A stretch of DNA of 64,000 nucleotides, taken from Pseudomonadota bacterium (GTDB taxonomy: Bacteria > Bdellovibrionota > UBA1018 > CAIMNF01). Location: assembly GCA_027491115.1 (NCBI GenBank), contig JAIXWV010000016.1, positions 74,657 to 138,656 on the forward strand, written 5' to 3'. The notes beneath the pieces were generated by a model. The model saw nothing but the letters and a program-made list of their open reading frames with translations. It was not told the DNA's origin and did not search any database. Positions 1-9,100 of this stretch are shown in pieces (the stretch's first letter is position 1; every line of letters begins with the position of its first letter). A program made the position numbers and the translations under genes.

Positions 1-420
1 GAACCAATCCTCCGGATTCGAGGGGAGGGACTCCCCGCCCTGGAAGTTGAGGGAGCAGGCAGTAATTCGCTTGGTCCGGGTCACTTCGTCGCTCGTGCAG
101 AGAGGAGCTCCTTGGGTCCTGCAAATCACGGGTCGCGATCCATAAGTGGTGCACTGGTCGGCAACCAAGAAAGCGCAGGTCCCGGGGCGGTTCCGGGTCC
201 AGGCCTCCCTGAGGCTCCCGCGGACCGAATCCTCCAAACCCGTGAATTCCTCAAGAATCAGGGCGGCCTCACCCGGATGAATCGAGAATTCCGCGCCGCA
301 GCAAGAGGCGCACCCGGAAGCGCAACGCATCTCTGATTCGTATCGGATCAGAATCCTTGAAAATAGCCCACTTGCATTAGCTTGGAGGGACCGGAAGGGG
401 TTCGTGTTCTGGGAGTTCAT
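1..420 (-). CDS. YkgJ-family cysteine cluster protein (partial, C-terminus off the left edge)
   Basis: Reading leftward from an ATG at 420 the frame stays open for all 140 codons to the window edge. About residue 33 there is a C-x3-C-x2-C-C cluster (CASGCASCC), then a short helix-like stretch, then CAFL...CTTYGSRPVICR and further cysteines. This is the layout of the YkgJ/UPF0153 family, whose conserved cysteines are thought to bind zinc or an iron-sulfur cluster; no precise reaction is established. An internal ATG at 330 would begin right at the cluster, so 420 is preferred, although the Shine-Dalgarno is weak. The gene diverges from the tRNA-tuf operon. Family assignment is firm, function unknown. 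Confidence 0.85.
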   Translation of the reverse strand, partial: MNSQNTNPFRSLQANASGLFSRILIRYESEMRCASGCASCCGAEFSIHPGEAALILEEFTGLEDSVRGSLREAWTRNRPGTCAFLVADQCTTYGSRPVICRTQGAPLCTSDEVTRTKRITACSLNFQGGESLPSNPEDWF

Positions 421-476
421 GGGGGTTCCGTAACCCGCTCCGGGCGAGGATGCAAGGCTGGGTGGGGCGTTTTTGG

Positions 477-506
477 TTGACAAACAGGGCCGCTCTTGGA
501 AAAGAT
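477..506 (+). promoter_or_regulatory. Possible promoter of the tRNA-tuf operon
   Basis: A perfect -35 hexamer TTGACA lies at 477-482, and an 18-base spacer leads to a poor -10 (AAAGAT, 501-506). It is about 70 bases ahead of the first tRNA, where a stable RNA promoter is expected. The weak -10 keeps this tentative. Confidence 0.4.
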
Positions 507-576
507 GTGGCGTTATCAAAAGTCAGAGGTGTGCGTCGGGGTTCCGGCGTACAAGTTTGAATTTCGAGGATGAGGC

Positions 577-652
577 GCTGGATTAGCTCAGTTGGTAGAG
601 CAGCTGTTTTGTAAACAGCAGGTCATCGGTTCGAGTCCGGTCTCCAGCTCCA
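577..652 (+). tRNA. tRNA-Thr (anticodon TGT)
   Basis: A 76-base cloverleaf with encoded CCA. The acceptor GCTGGAT pairs with the 3' strand except at 7-66 (U-C). The anticodon loop TTTGTAA gives TGT, and the T arm has GGTTCGAGTCC. It is first in the Thr-Tyr-Gly-Thr-tuf order known from many proteobacteria. An imperfect inverted repeat in the flanks (TTGAATTTCGAGG before, CCTCGGATTCAA after) could bring the ends together for processing. Confidence 0.97.
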
Positions 653-677
653 GCCTCGGATTCAAGTTTTGGCGAAT

Positions 678-763
678 GGTGAGGTTCCGGAGCGGTCAAA
701 CGGACCAGACTGTAAATCTGGCGGCGTCAGCCTTCGAAGGTTCGATTCCTTCCCTCACCACCA
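678..763 (+). tRNA. tRNA-Tyr (anticodon GTA)
   Basis: An 86-base class II tRNA with a long variable arm. Acceptor GGTGAGG pairs with CCTCACC, followed by A and encoded CCA. The anticodon loop CTGTAAA gives GTA. It is second in the tRNA cluster; its 3' end abuts a perfect 10-bp hairpin. Confidence 0.97.
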
Positions 764-793
764 CTTAAAACTTTGTAACAACTGTTTTAAGTG
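762..793 (+). other. Intergenic hairpin between tRNA-Tyr and tRNA-Gly
   Basis: CACTTAAAAC (762-771) and GTTTTAAGTG (784-793) are perfect reverse complements around a 12-base loop. The first bases overlap the CCA of tRNA-Tyr. There is no T-run after it, so it is more likely a processing signal than a terminator. Confidence 0.7.
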
Positions 794-796
794 ATA

Positions 797-898
797 GTTT
801 GAAAATTCGGGCGGGAGTAGCTCAATTGGCTAGAGTATCAGCCTTCCAAGCTGAGGGTTGCGGGTTCGAGACCCGTCTCCCGCTCCAAATTTTCAAAC
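797..898 (+). repeat. 11-bp inverted repeat bracketing tRNA-Gly
   Basis: GTTTGAAAATT (797-807) and AATTTTCAAAC (888-898) are exact reverse complements lying immediately outside the tRNA-Gly. In the primary transcript they would form a long stem closing off the tRNA, a plausible substrate for endonucleolytic release. Confidence 0.7.
811..887 (+). tRNA. tRNA-Gly (anticodon TCC)
   Basis: A 77-base cloverleaf ending in encoded CCA. Acceptor GCGGGAG pairs with CTCCCGC. The anticodon loop CTTCCAA gives TCC, and the T arm is CGGGTTCGAGACCCG. Third in the tRNA-tuf operon. Confidence 0.97.
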
Positions 899-932
899 CG
901 CGATTCTGGCTGGTTGGACAAATCAAATCGAT

Positions 933-1007
933 GCTGATGTAGCTCAGTGGTAGAGTACTCCCTTGGTAAGGGAGAGGTCGTGGGTTCAATCCCCATCATC
1001 AGCTCCA
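933..1007 (+). tRNA. tRNA-Thr (anticodon GGT)
   Basis: A 75-base cloverleaf with encoded CCA. Acceptor GCTGATG faces CATCAGC. The anticodon loop CTTGGTAA region gives GGT, complementing the TGT isoacceptor upstream. It directly precedes tuf, with a 122-base leader between. Confidence 0.97.
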
Positions 1008-1129
1008 TTTGACTTGATCAAAAAGCCTGAAAAAAACACTGGATTTTCGAAGGATTTTCTTGGTAAGTACTGAGGACACCAGAAAATCCATAGGATCATT
1101 TTCTTTAACCGGGAAAGGGAGAGACTACT

Positions 1130-2320
1130 ATGTCTAAAGAAAAATTCGAGCGGTCGAAACCGCACTGTAACATCGGAACCATTGGTCACGTCGACCACGG
1201 AAAAACTACTCTGACTTCCGCGATCACCAAGGTGCTCGCAAAAGCAGGTCGTGCCAAGGCGATGGACTACGCCAGCATCGACAAGTCCCCTGAAGAAAAA
1301 GAGCGTGGGATTACAATCAACACCACCCACGTCGAGTACGAAACTGAAAATCGTCACTACGCACACGTGGATTGCCCGGGTCACGCCGACTACGTGAAGA
1401 ACATGATCACCGGTGCCGCCCAGATGGACGGCGCGATTCTGGTTTGTTCCGCTTCCGACGGCCCGATGCCTCAGACCCGCGAGCACATCCTGCTTGCCCG
1501 TCAGGTTGGCGTTCCTGCGATCGTCGTGTTCCTGAACAAGTGCGACATGGTGGATGATGCCGAACTGATCGACCTGGTTGAGATGGAAGTTCGCGACCTC
1601 CTCACCAAGTACAACTTCCCTGGCGACACCATCCCTGTGATCCGCGGATCCGCCCTCAAGGCTTCCGAAGGTGATGCTGGCGAGCTCGGCGAAGCTGCAA
1701 TCATGAAGCTCATGGCTGCCGTGGATGCCTCCATTCCTCAGCCTGCCCGTCTTCTTGACAAGCCCTTCCTGATGCCTGTGGAAGACGTGTTCTCGATCTC
1801 TGGTCGCGGAACCGTTGTCACCGGTCGTATCGAGCGTGGCGTTCTGAAGGTTGGCGATGAAGTTGAAATCATCGGTATCCGTCCGACCACCAAGACCACC
1901 ATCACCGGAATCGAAATGTTCCGTAAGCTCCTGGACTCCGGCGAAGCTGGCGACAACATCGGCGCCCTCCTCCGTGGTACCAAGAAAGAAGACGTCGAGC
2001 GTGGACAGGTTCTGGCGAAGCCAGGTTCTGTTACTCCTCACAAGAAGTTCAAGGGCGCTGCCTACATCCTCACCAAGGAAGAAGGTGGACGTCATACTCC
2101 ATTCTTCAAGGGCTATCGTCCTCAGTTCTACTTCCGTACAACTGATGTGACCGGTGTTGTGACTCTTCCAGAGAACGTGGAAATGGTCATGCCTGGCGAC
2201 AACATCTCCATGGAAGTCGAGCTGATCACTCCAATCGCGATGGAAAAAGACCTGCGCTTCGCAATTCGCGAAGGTGGTCGTACCGTCGGCGCGGGCGTTG
2301 TGTCCGAAATCGTAGAATAA
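1130..2320 (+). CDS. tuf: Translation elongation factor Tu
   Basis: A 396-residue GTPase that delivers aminoacyl-tRNA to the ribosomal A site. The G1 loop GHVDHGKT is at residues 19-26, the switch I threonine lies in [10 protein letters not shown]3 is DCPGHADY and G4 is NKCDM. Domain II ([13 protein letters not shown]) and domain III follow at full length. The ATG at 1130 has the purine-rich AAGGGAGAG 7 bases ahead. It is the last gene of the tRNA-Thr/Tyr/Gly/Thr operon, so tRNAs and their carrier are co-transcribed, and a strong terminator follows. Whether the genome has a second tuf cannot be seen here. Confidence 0.99.
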   Translation: MSKEKFERSKPHCNIGTIGHVDHGKTTLTSAITKVLAKAGRAKAMDYASIDKSPEEKERGITINTTHVEYETENRHYAHVDCPGHADYVKNMITGAAQMDGAILVCSASDGPMPQTREHILLARQVGVPAIVVFLNKCDMVDDAELIDLVEMEVRDLLTKYNFPGDTIPVIRGSALKASEGDAGELGEAAIMKLMAAVDASIPQPARLLDKPFLMPVEDVFSISGRGTVVTGRIERGVLKVGDEVEIIGIRPTTKTTITGIEMFRKLLDSGEAGDNIGALLRGTKKEDVERGQVLAKPGSVTPHKKFKGAAYILTKEEGGRHTPFFKGYRPQFYFRTTDVTGVVTLPENVEMVMPGDNISMEVELITPIAMEKDLRFAIREGGRTVGAGVVSEIVE

Positions 2321-2331
2321 TCCAATTCACG

Positions 2332-2365
2332 GGTGGCTCCGGACTCCGGAGCCACCTGTTTTTTT
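2332..2365 (+). terminator. Rho-independent terminator of the tuf operon
   Basis: A perfect 11-bp GC-rich stem, GGTGGCTCCGG (2332-2342) with CCGGAGCCACC (2346-2356), has a 3-base loop and a run of seven T after TG. A second small stem, AATTGGA/TCCAATT (2366-2386), lies between it and tRNA-Trp. Confidence 0.92.
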
Positions 2366-2391
2366 AATTGGAGTTTGGTTCCAATTTATGG

Positions 2392-2467
2392 AGGCCGGTA
2401 GCTCCAACGGTAGAGCAACGGATTCCAAATCCGTGGGTTGTGGGTTCGAATCCCTCCCGGCCTGCCA
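2392..2467 (+). tRNA. tRNA-Trp (anticodon CCA)
   Basis: A 76-base cloverleaf with encoded CCA. Acceptor AGGCCGG pairs with CCGGCCT, and the anticodon loop TTCCAAA gives CCA. It lies between tuf and secE, as in many proteobacteria, and only 26 bases before secE, so it is probably processed from the secE-nusG transcript. Confidence 0.97.
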
Positions 2468-2493
2468 TCAAACAAACCAAAGAAACTGAAAAA

Positions 2494-2868
2494 ATGGAAA
2501 ATCAGAGACAAAAATGGGTCAATATGACGTTCCTCTTCGCCTCCTTGATGGTGGCGGGAGTGGCGTTTGTCGGCCTCTCGAAGCTGAGTGCGGTTTACAA
2601 TCTCGAATCGAGCATCAAACAGATCGATCTGTATCTCCGGATGGGGTCGATCGCTCTCGGTGCCGTTCTGGGTTTCGGTCTCTATTTCAATGACAAGTCC
2701 AATGCGTTCATGAACGAGGTGGTTCTGGAAATGTCCAGAGTCACCTGGCCCGCGTCCAAGGATACGACCAACGCGACCATTTGGGTGATTCTGTTCGTCA
2801 TCGTGGCCGGCGCTCTTTTGGGGGCGTTCGACTCGCTCTGGTCGTGGATCATCAAGATGCTCCTGTAG
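2494..2868 (+). CDS. secE: Preprotein translocase subunit SecE
   Basis: A 124-residue inner-membrane protein that clamps SecY in the SecYEG channel. Three hydrophobic segments are visible: about residues 11-28, 49-65 and 96-124, the three-helix form of proteobacterial SecE. The conserved cytoplasmic motif before the last helix reads EMSRVTWPASKD. The ATG at 2494 is chosen because the frame further upstream runs through tRNA-Trp; an ATG at 2523 is possible but would shorten the N-terminus. The ribosome site is weak (AAAGAAAC). nusG follows after 26 bases. Confidence 0.95.
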   Translation: MENQRQKWVNMTFLFASLMVAGVAFVGLSKLSAVYNLESSIKQIDLYLRMGSIALGAVLGFGLYFNDKSNAFMNEVVLEMSRVTWPASKDTTNATIWVILFVIVAGALLGAFDSLWSWIIKMLL

Positions 2869-2894
2869 TCGGGCGGGATTTTCGGATTATTTTT

Positions 2895-3452
2895 ATGGAA
2901 AACACAGAGAATTCTACACTTCCGGAAATGTGCTGGTACGTGGTTCATACGTACTCCGGTTTCGAGCACAAGGTGAAGATCTCCCTTGAGGAGCGTGCCA
3001 AATCTTTGAAGAAGGAAAAATTCTTCGGTGAGGTGGTCGTACCCGAGGAGAACGTCGTGGAGCTCGTGAAGGGCGTTAAGCGCACCACTAAGCGCCGTTT
3101 TTTCCCGGGCTATATCCTGGTGAAGATGGTCTTGACGGACGAGACCTGGCACATTGTGAAGAACACCCCCAAGGTCACCGGCTTTGTGGGTGACAAAGTG
3201 AAGCCGGTACCGGTTTCCGAGTCCGAGATCATGCGGATGACCAACAGGATTGTCGAAGGACAGGCCAAGCCTCGTCCGAAGGTTTCCTTCCAGGAAGGTG
3301 AGACGGTCAAGGTGGTCGATGGTCCTTTCTCCAACTTCAACGGCACGGTCGAGGAAGTGAATCAGGACAAGGGCAAGGTCAAAGTGTTGGTGAGCATCTT
3401 CGGGCGTTCGACTCCCGTGGAGCTCGATTTTATTCAAGTTGAAAAAGTTTAA
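2895..3452 (+). CDS. nusG: Transcription termination/antitermination protein NusG
   Basis: A 185-residue protein with the NGN domain (WYVVHTYSGFEHKVK near residue 14, then FFPGYILVKM) and a C-terminal KOW domain (GETVKVVDGPFSNFNGTVEE). NusG binds RNA polymerase at the clamp and couples it to Rho or the ribosome. The start at 2895 has no clear Shine-Dalgarno; the T-rich stretch GGATTATTTTT precedes it. Placement between secE and rplK is canonical. It therefore sits in one operon with the ribosomal stalk proteins and the polymerase subunits it acts on. Confidence 0.97.
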   Translation: MENTENSTLPEMCWYVVHTYSGFEHKVKISLEERAKSLKKEKFFGEVVVPEENVVELVKGVKRTTKRRFFPGYILVKMVLTDETWHIVKNTPKVTGFVGDKVKPVPVSESEIMRMTNRIVEGQAKPRPKVSFQEGETVKVVDGPFSNFNGTVEEVNQDKGKVKVLVSIFGRSTPVELDFIQVEKV

Positions 3453-3476
3453 TCGATCTGATAGGAAGGTCCCCTT

Positions 3477-3902
3477 ATGGCAAAGAAAGTGACAGGACAA
3501 ATCAAGTTGCAAATCCCCGGTGGCGCCGCAAATCCGGCCCCGCCAGTGGGTCCCGCTCTCGGTCAGCGTGGTGTGAACATCATGGAATTCTGCAAGGCCT
3601 TCAATGCGAAGACCGCAGATCAAAAAGGAATGATCATCCCGGTGATCATCACCGTTTACTCTGATCGTTCCTTCACCTTCATCACCAAGACGCCCCCAGC
3701 GGCAGTTCTGCTGTTGAAGGCTGCGAAGCTTGAAAAAGGATCCGGCGAACCGAACCGTAAAAAAGTCGGCTCCGTGACCCGCAAGCAGATCGAAGACATC
3801 GCCAAGATCAAGATGCCCGACCTGAACGCCGCCACCGTGGAAACCGCGATGAACTCCATCGAAGGTACCGCTAAGAGCTGCGGACTGACCGTTCAGGGTT
3901 GA
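3477..3902 (+). CDS. rplK: 50S ribosomal protein L11
   Basis: A 141-residue L11, the usual length. It starts [16 protein letters not shown], and the [19 protein letters not shown] segment is the conserved proline-rich N-terminal domain that touches EF-G and release factors. The C-terminal RNA-binding domain ([20 protein letters not shown]) binds the GTPase-associated region of 23S rRNA. AGGAAGG lies 7 bases before the ATG. The spacer to rplA is unusually long (164 bases) and may hold regulation. Confidence 0.98.
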   Translation: MAKKVTGQIKLQIPGGAANPAPPVGPALGQRGVNIMEFCKAFNAKTADQKGMIIPVIITVYSDRSFTFITKTPPAAVLLLKAAKLEKGSGEPNRKKVGSVTRKQIEDIAKIKMPDLNAATVETAMNSIEGTAKSCGLTVQG

Positions 3903-4066
3903 GGTTTCCGGCTGAAAAATTTCAGATTCCCGTTCCTGCTGGGGCCGGGGTCGATACTGGTGTGAATCAGTGAATTAAAATGGAGCAGTAAACAGGACCT
4001 CTTAAGGTCCAAACATTTGGGAGCTACCGGACTGGTTCCGGGGCGTTCGAACCAAAGGAGAAAAAC
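3903..4066 (+). promoter_or_regulatory. rplK-rplA leader with small hairpin
   Basis: A 164-base gap in an otherwise tight operon. It contains the hairpin GGACCT-CTTA-AGGTCC (3995-4010) without a T-run and an AT-rich TTAAAAT (3976-3982) that could be a -10. The rplA-rplJ gap is only 18 bases, too short for the usual L10 leader, so autoregulation by L1 or L10 may act here instead. Function is inferred. Confidence 0.4.
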
Positions 4067-4828
4067 ATGGCAAAGAAAAAAGCGGAAGGCGCCAATCAGG
4101 CATCCGCTCCTAAGAATCCGATCGTGGCCAAGTTCGGCAAGCGTTATGCTGCAGCTCTGGCTCAAGTTGACGTTCAAAAACTCTACAGCCTGGACGAAGC
4201 ATTCGAGTTGATCTGTAAGATCGCCGGAGCGAAATTCGATGAAACCATCGATGCGTCTTTCATTCTCGGTGTGGATACCAAGCAAGGCGACCAGCAGGTT
4301 CGTGGTGCAGTGGTTCTTCCTCACGGAACAGGTAAGAAGCTGAAGATCGCTGTCGTTGCCAAGGGTGAGAAGGCTAAAGAAGCCGAGGCTGCGGGTGCCG
4401 ACATCATCGGCGCTGAAGACCTCATCGAGCGGATCCAGGGTGGATTCCTGGATTTCGACAAGCTCATCGCGACCCCCGACATGATGGTGCCGATCTCCAA
4501 AGTCGGTAAGATCCTCGGACCTCGTGATCTCATGCCGAACCCGAAGCTCGGAACCGTCACTCTCGACGTCACCAAGGCTGTCAATGAACAGCGTAAGGGT
4601 AAGGTCGAGTATCGCGCGGAAAAAGCCGGTATTGTTCACGTTAAAGTTGGCAAGAAGTCTTTCGGTGCTCAAAAGCTGAAGGAAAACTTCCTGGCTGTGG
4701 CCGGAGCGCTCATGCGCGCCAAGCCTCCAACCAGCAAGGGTACCTATATGAAGGCGATCACTATCGCTGCAACCATGAGCCCGGGCGTGAAGCTCGAGGT
4801 CTCTGAAGCGACCGCAAGCGGCAACTGA
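4067..4828 (+). CDS. rplA: 50S ribosomal protein L1
   Basis: A 253-residue L1, roughly 20 longer than the typical 230 because of an Ala/Lys/Pro-rich N-terminal extension ([18 protein letters not shown]) before the conserved start KRYAAAL. Conserved parts are LPHGTGKK near residue 87 and the second domain [19 protein letters not shown]1 forms the mobile stalk near the E site and can repress its own mRNA. AAAGGAG precedes the ATG. rplJ follows after 18 bases. Confidence 0.97.
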   Translation: MAKKKAEGANQASAPKNPIVAKFGKRYAAALAQVDVQKLYSLDEAFELICKIAGAKFDETIDASFILGVDTKQGDQQVRGAVVLPHGTGKKLKIAVVAKGEKAKEAEAAGADIIGAEDLIERIQGGFLDFDKLIATPDMMVPISKVGKILGPRDLMPNPKLGTVTLDVTKAVNEQRKGKVEYRAEKAGIVHVKVGKKSFGAQKLKENFLAVAGALMRAKPPTSKGTYMKAITIAATMSPGVKLEVSEATASGN

Positions 4829-4846
4829 GGTTGAGGAGTAAAGATC

Positions 4847-5362
4847 ATGGATCGTACTAACAAGGAAAATCTGGCGGCGACACTGAGGGAAAAATTCCAG
4901 AAGGCGAACATCACCTTCTTCGCAGACTACAAGGGGCTCAAGTCCTCCGAGGCGGACAATCTCCGTCGTGCTCTGCGCGCTCAAAAAGCTGAAGTGAAAG
5001 TTCTGAAAAACAACATCGGCCGTCTCATCACCAAGGGTGGCGAGATGGGTGAGGATGCCAAGGGTGTGATGGATCGTGTGGTCGGTCCGACTCTCGTGGC
5101 GTTTGCGTATGGTGATCCTGCGGCGGCAGCGAAGGCATTCAATGATTTCGCCAAGGCTCACGAAGCGCTCAAGATCAAGGAAAGCCTTTTCGGGAAGAAG
5201 CTTCTTTCGCCAGCCGAGGTCACTCAGCTTGCGGAGCTTCCTTCAAGGGAAGTCCTTTTGTCGATGCTACTCTCGGTCTTCAACGGACCTGTGCGTAGTT
5301 TCGTGACCGTGTTGGGTCAGCTCGAGAAGAAAAGAACCGAGTCTGAGTCGGCCGGCAACTAA
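4847..5362 (+). CDS. rplJ: 50S ribosomal protein L10
   Basis: A 171-residue L10, the base of the L7/L12 stalk. The N-terminal globular domain contains FFADYKGLKSSEADNLRR and VLKNNIGRL, and the C-terminal helix that binds L7/L12 dimers includes FNGPVRSFVTVLGQLEKKR. GAGGAG lies upstream of the ATG at 4847. The stalk operon order rplK-A-J-L is intact. Confidence 0.97.
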   Translation: MDRTNKENLAATLREKFQKANITFFADYKGLKSSEADNLRRALRAQKAEVKVLKNNIGRLITKGGEMGEDAKGVMDRVVGPTLVAFAYGDPAAAAKAFNDFAKAHEALKIKESLFGKKLLSPAEVTQLAELPSREVLLSMLLSVFNGPVRSFVTVLGQLEKKRTESESAGN

Positions 5363-5408
5363 AACCAGTTTCGTGAAGAACGAATAAAAGAAGAAGAGGA
5401 ACAAAATC

Positions 5409-5786
5409 ATGTCTACCGTATCCAAAGAACAAGTCATCACTTACATTGAAAACCTGTCCGTCCTCGAGCTTTCCAAGCTCGTGAAGGAACTCGAAGAGAA
5501 ATTCGGCGTGTCCTCCGCTCCGGTCGCTATGGCCGTTGCCGGTGGCGCAGTCGGTGGTGCTCCTGCTGCTGAGAAGACCGAGTTCGACGTCATCCTGACC
5601 TCCGGTGGAGACAACAAGATTAACGTGATCAAAGAAGTCCGTGCGATCACCGGTCTGGGTCTCAAGGAAGCCAAGGACCTCGTTGAAGGTGCTCCTAAGG
5701 CTGTGAAGGAAGGCGTTGCCAAGAAAGACGCTGAAGAAATGAAGAAGAAGCTCGAAGCGGCTGGCGCCAAAGTAGAGCTCAAGTAA
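5409..5786 (+). CDS. rplL: 50S ribosomal protein L7/L12
   Basis: A 125-residue stalk protein that recruits translational GTPases. It has an N-terminal dimerisation helix pair, an Ala/Gly-rich hinge ([16 protein letters not shown]) and the globular C-terminal domain with [32 protein letters not shown] precedes the ATG. It is followed by two hairpins before rpoB, which would allow more stalk protein than polymerase to be made. Confidence 0.98.
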   Translation: MSTVSKEQVITYIENLSVLELSKLVKELEEKFGVSSAPVAMAVAGGAVGGAPAAEKTEFDVILTSGGDNKINVIKEVRAITGLGLKEAKDLVEGAPKAVKEGVAKKDAEEMKKKLEAAGAKVELK

Positions 5787-5802
5787 TTGAAAGCAATGGG
5801 CT

Positions 5803-5900
5803 TTTCACCCAAAACCGGGTGAAAGTCGGTTCCTCTTCAATTTTCGGTTCAGGCACAAATCCGTGAGAAGCCGGGTTTGTGCCTGAATCATTGTTTTTTT
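5803..5900 (+). terminator. rplL-rpoB attenuator: two hairpins, the second with a T-run
   Basis: The first stem is TTTCACCC/GGGTGAAA (5803-5810, 5817-5824). The second is a perfect 12-bp stem, TTCAGGCACAAA (5848-5859) with TTTGTGCCTGAA (5876-5887), followed by TCATTG and seven T. The E. coli rplL-rpoB spacer has a partial terminator in the same place, so partial termination is the likely role. Confidence 0.75.
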
Positions 5901-6109
5901 ATTCAAAATAGGTTATCAGTTGGGGTTCGGACAATCCCAATGACACGATTCGAGCTTTAGCCAGTGCGGAATATGGCTCACCCGGAAGGCACATGAAGTG
6001 GCTTCCAGGATGGGGATGGTTGCGTCAGCAGCCGTCCACCGAGTGAGCGGACAAATGGTCTGGCGGACGAGTGGAATGTTTTTTTGTTTTGTCGGCTAAA
6101 GGAGAATTC
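5901..6109 (+). other. Remainder of the rplL-rpoB spacer
   Basis: This stretch holds no recognised gene. No convincing promoter was found. It ends in the AAAGGAG ribosome site of rpoB (6098-6104). Confidence 0.5.
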
Positions 6110-9100
6110 ATGATCGCACCGTTCACAGAAGGTCAAAGAGTAAGACGCGAGTTTTCGAAAATCAAAACTCCTCTTGAAATCCCCAACCTGATCGAGCTCC
6201 AGAGACGCTCTTACGATCTTTTCCTTCAGGCCGATGTTCCGGCCGATCGCCGTCTCAACACCGGCCTCCAGGCCGTATTCAAATCCATTTTCCCCATCGA
6301 GGACTTCGACAAGACCGCAGCCCTCGAGTTCGAGAGCTACACCCTCGAGAAGCCAAAATACGATGTGAACGAGTGCCGCCAGCGAAGCGGAACTTATGCG
6401 GCTCCTCTCAAGATCACCGTCCGCTTGGTGGTTTACGATGTCGAAGAAGAAACTGGAAACCGCAACATCCGCGACATCAAGGAGCAAGAAGTGTTCATGG
6501 GTGAAATCCCACTCATGACCGAGAGCGGATCCTTCATCATCAACGGCACCGAGCGGGTGATCGTCTCCCAGCTCCACCGTTCTCCCGGTGTGATTTTCGC
6601 ACATGACCACGGCAAGGGGCATTCTTCGGGCAAGATCCTTTATTCTGCCCGGATCATCCCGCATCGTGGATCGTGGCTCGATTTCGAGTTCGACCACAAA
6701 GACCACCTCTACGCCCGGATCGATCGCAAGCGGAAGCTCCCTGCGACCACTCTCCTGAAGGCCCTCGGCATGACTGTGACCGAGATCCTGAACCGTTTCT
6801 ACAAGATCGAAACCCTCCAGATCGAAGCGGAAGGAAAGAGTGCTCAGTTTTTCCGTGTGGTGAATCTCGAGATTCTCGCAGGTCAGCGCGCCGAGCACGA
6901 CATCCACGATCCGAAGACCAAGGATCTGATCATTGCCAAGAATCGCAAGTTCAGCACCACCGTCATCGAGAAGCTCCGTGCGGCAGGCGTGAAGCGTCTC
7001 GAAATCCCGCAGGAGGCCATGATCGGTCGTGTGCTTTCCGAGGATCTGGTCGACAAAAAGACCGGTGAAGTTCTCATGGAGGCCAACGAGGAGATCACCG
7101 AGTCCAAATTGAAGGACTTGGTCGCCAAGAAGGTCAAAGACCTCCGCGTGATTTACACGGACAACCTCACCCATGGTTCGTTCATCCGTGACACCTTGAT
7201 GATCGACAAGATCAACACTCCTGAAGAGGCGTTGATCGACATCTACAAGCGCATGCGCCCGGGGGATCCTCCAACTCTCGATGCCGCTCGCGTTCTTTTC
7301 CAGAACCTCTTCTTCGATGTCGAGCGCTATGACCTCTCGCTCGTCGGTCGGATGAAGTTCAATCAGAAGTTCCCTGAGAACAAAGACAGCAAAGAGTCCA
7401 CGATCCTGACCCATCAGGACGTTCTCTCCACACTGTTCTATCTCTGTGAGTGCAACAACGGCCGTGGCGTGATCGACGATATCGACAACCTCGGAAACCG
7501 CCGTGTTCGCGCCGTGGGTGAGTTGGTCGAGAACCAGTTCCGTATCGGTCTCGTCCGGATGGAGCGCGCCGTGAAGGAGCGCATGAGCATCCAGGAGATC
7601 GAGACCCTGATGCCGCACGACCTCATCAACCAGAAGCCGGTTTCGGCGGTGGTGAAAGAGTTCTTCGGTTCGAGCCAGCTGTCCCAGTTCATGGATCAGA
7701 CCAACCCGCTTTCCGAAGTGACCCACAAGCGTCGTCTCTCGGCGCTCGGGCCCGGAGGTCTGACTCGTGACCGTGCCGGTTTCGAAGTCCGGGACGTTCA
7801 CAACACCCACTACGGCCGGATTTGTCCGATCGAGACTCCTGAGGGTCCGAACATCGGTTTGATCGCATCCCTTTCGACTTTCGCCCGCGTGAACGAGTTC
7901 GGATTCATCCAGACTCCTTATCGTGTAATCAAAGAGCGCAAGGTGACGGATGAAATCCAGTTCTTCACAGCGACCGAAGAAGAGAACAGGATCATCGCCC
8001 AGGCCAACGCGGATGCACTCGCCAAGAAGAAGTTCGAAACCGAACATGCTCCTGCGCGGAAGAAGGGTGAATTCGCCCTTGTGAACTCCGACGACATTGA
8101 GCTCATGGATGTTTCCTCGAGTCAGCTGGTTTCGATCGCAGCTTCGTTGATTCCGTTCCTGGAGCACGACGATGCGAACCGGGCTCTCATGGGATCGAAC
8201 ATGCAACGCCAGGCGGTACCTCTGCTGCGTTCCAAGGCTCCGCTGGTCGGAACCGGGATCGAGCGAGTTGTGGCCCGTGACTCCGGTCACGTGATCACCT
8301 CCAAGCACGAAGGTGAAGTGCTGATGGTGGATGGTGGCAAGATTGTGGTCCGTCGCACGGACGATCTTTCCGAGGACGAGTCCGGCGTCGACATTTACAA
8401 CCTGACCAAGTACATGCGTTCTAACCAGAACACCTGTGTGAACCAGCGGGCTGTGGTCCGTGTGGGCGACAAGGTGAAGGTGGGCGATGTCCTTGCCGAC
8501 GGTCCTTCCACCGACGCCGGTGAGTTGGCCCTCGGTCAGAACATGCTCGTGGCATTCATGCCTTGGGGTGGTTACAACTTCGAGGACTCCATTCTGATCT
8601 CCGAACGCGTGATCAAGGATGACGTCTTCACTTCGGTGCACATCGAAGAATACGAGTGCATGGCCCGAGACACCAAGCTCGGTAAGGAAGAGATCACTCG
8701 CGATATTCCGAACGTGGGCGAAGAAGCCCTGAAGGACATCGACGAGAGCGGGATCATTCGCATCGGTGCGGAAGTGAAGCCCGGCGACGTCCTGGTGGGT
8801 AAAGTGACTCCGAAGGGCGAGACCCAGCTCTCTCCTGAAGAGAAGCTCCTCCGGGCGATTTTCGGCGAGAAGGCCGGCGATGTCCGCGACACCTCTCTTC
8901 GTGCTCCTTCCGGCGTGTACGGTACTGTGATCAGCGCTCAGGTGCTGGCTCGCGAGGGTACCGAGCATGACGAACGCTCCAAGCAGATCCAGGAAGAGTC
9001 GGTGGCCAAGATCCTTCGCGATCAGAAGATCGAGATCGATGCGATCAAGCACACCACTTACGAGCGGGTTGCCAAGGTTCTGAGTGGCGCGACCACCACG

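Noticed and set aside
112-336. Open frame on the plus strand near the left edge
   Set aside because: It lies antisense to the YkgJ-type gene, which has conserved cysteine motifs in its frame.
6055-6099. Fourteen-residue leader ORF before rpoB
   Set aside because: It could be a leader peptide, but there is no ribosome site and no sign of attenuation logic, so chance is as likely.
6071-6109. Upstream GTG start for rpoB
   Set aside because: The added residues are not conserved and AAAGGAG fits the ATG at 6110.
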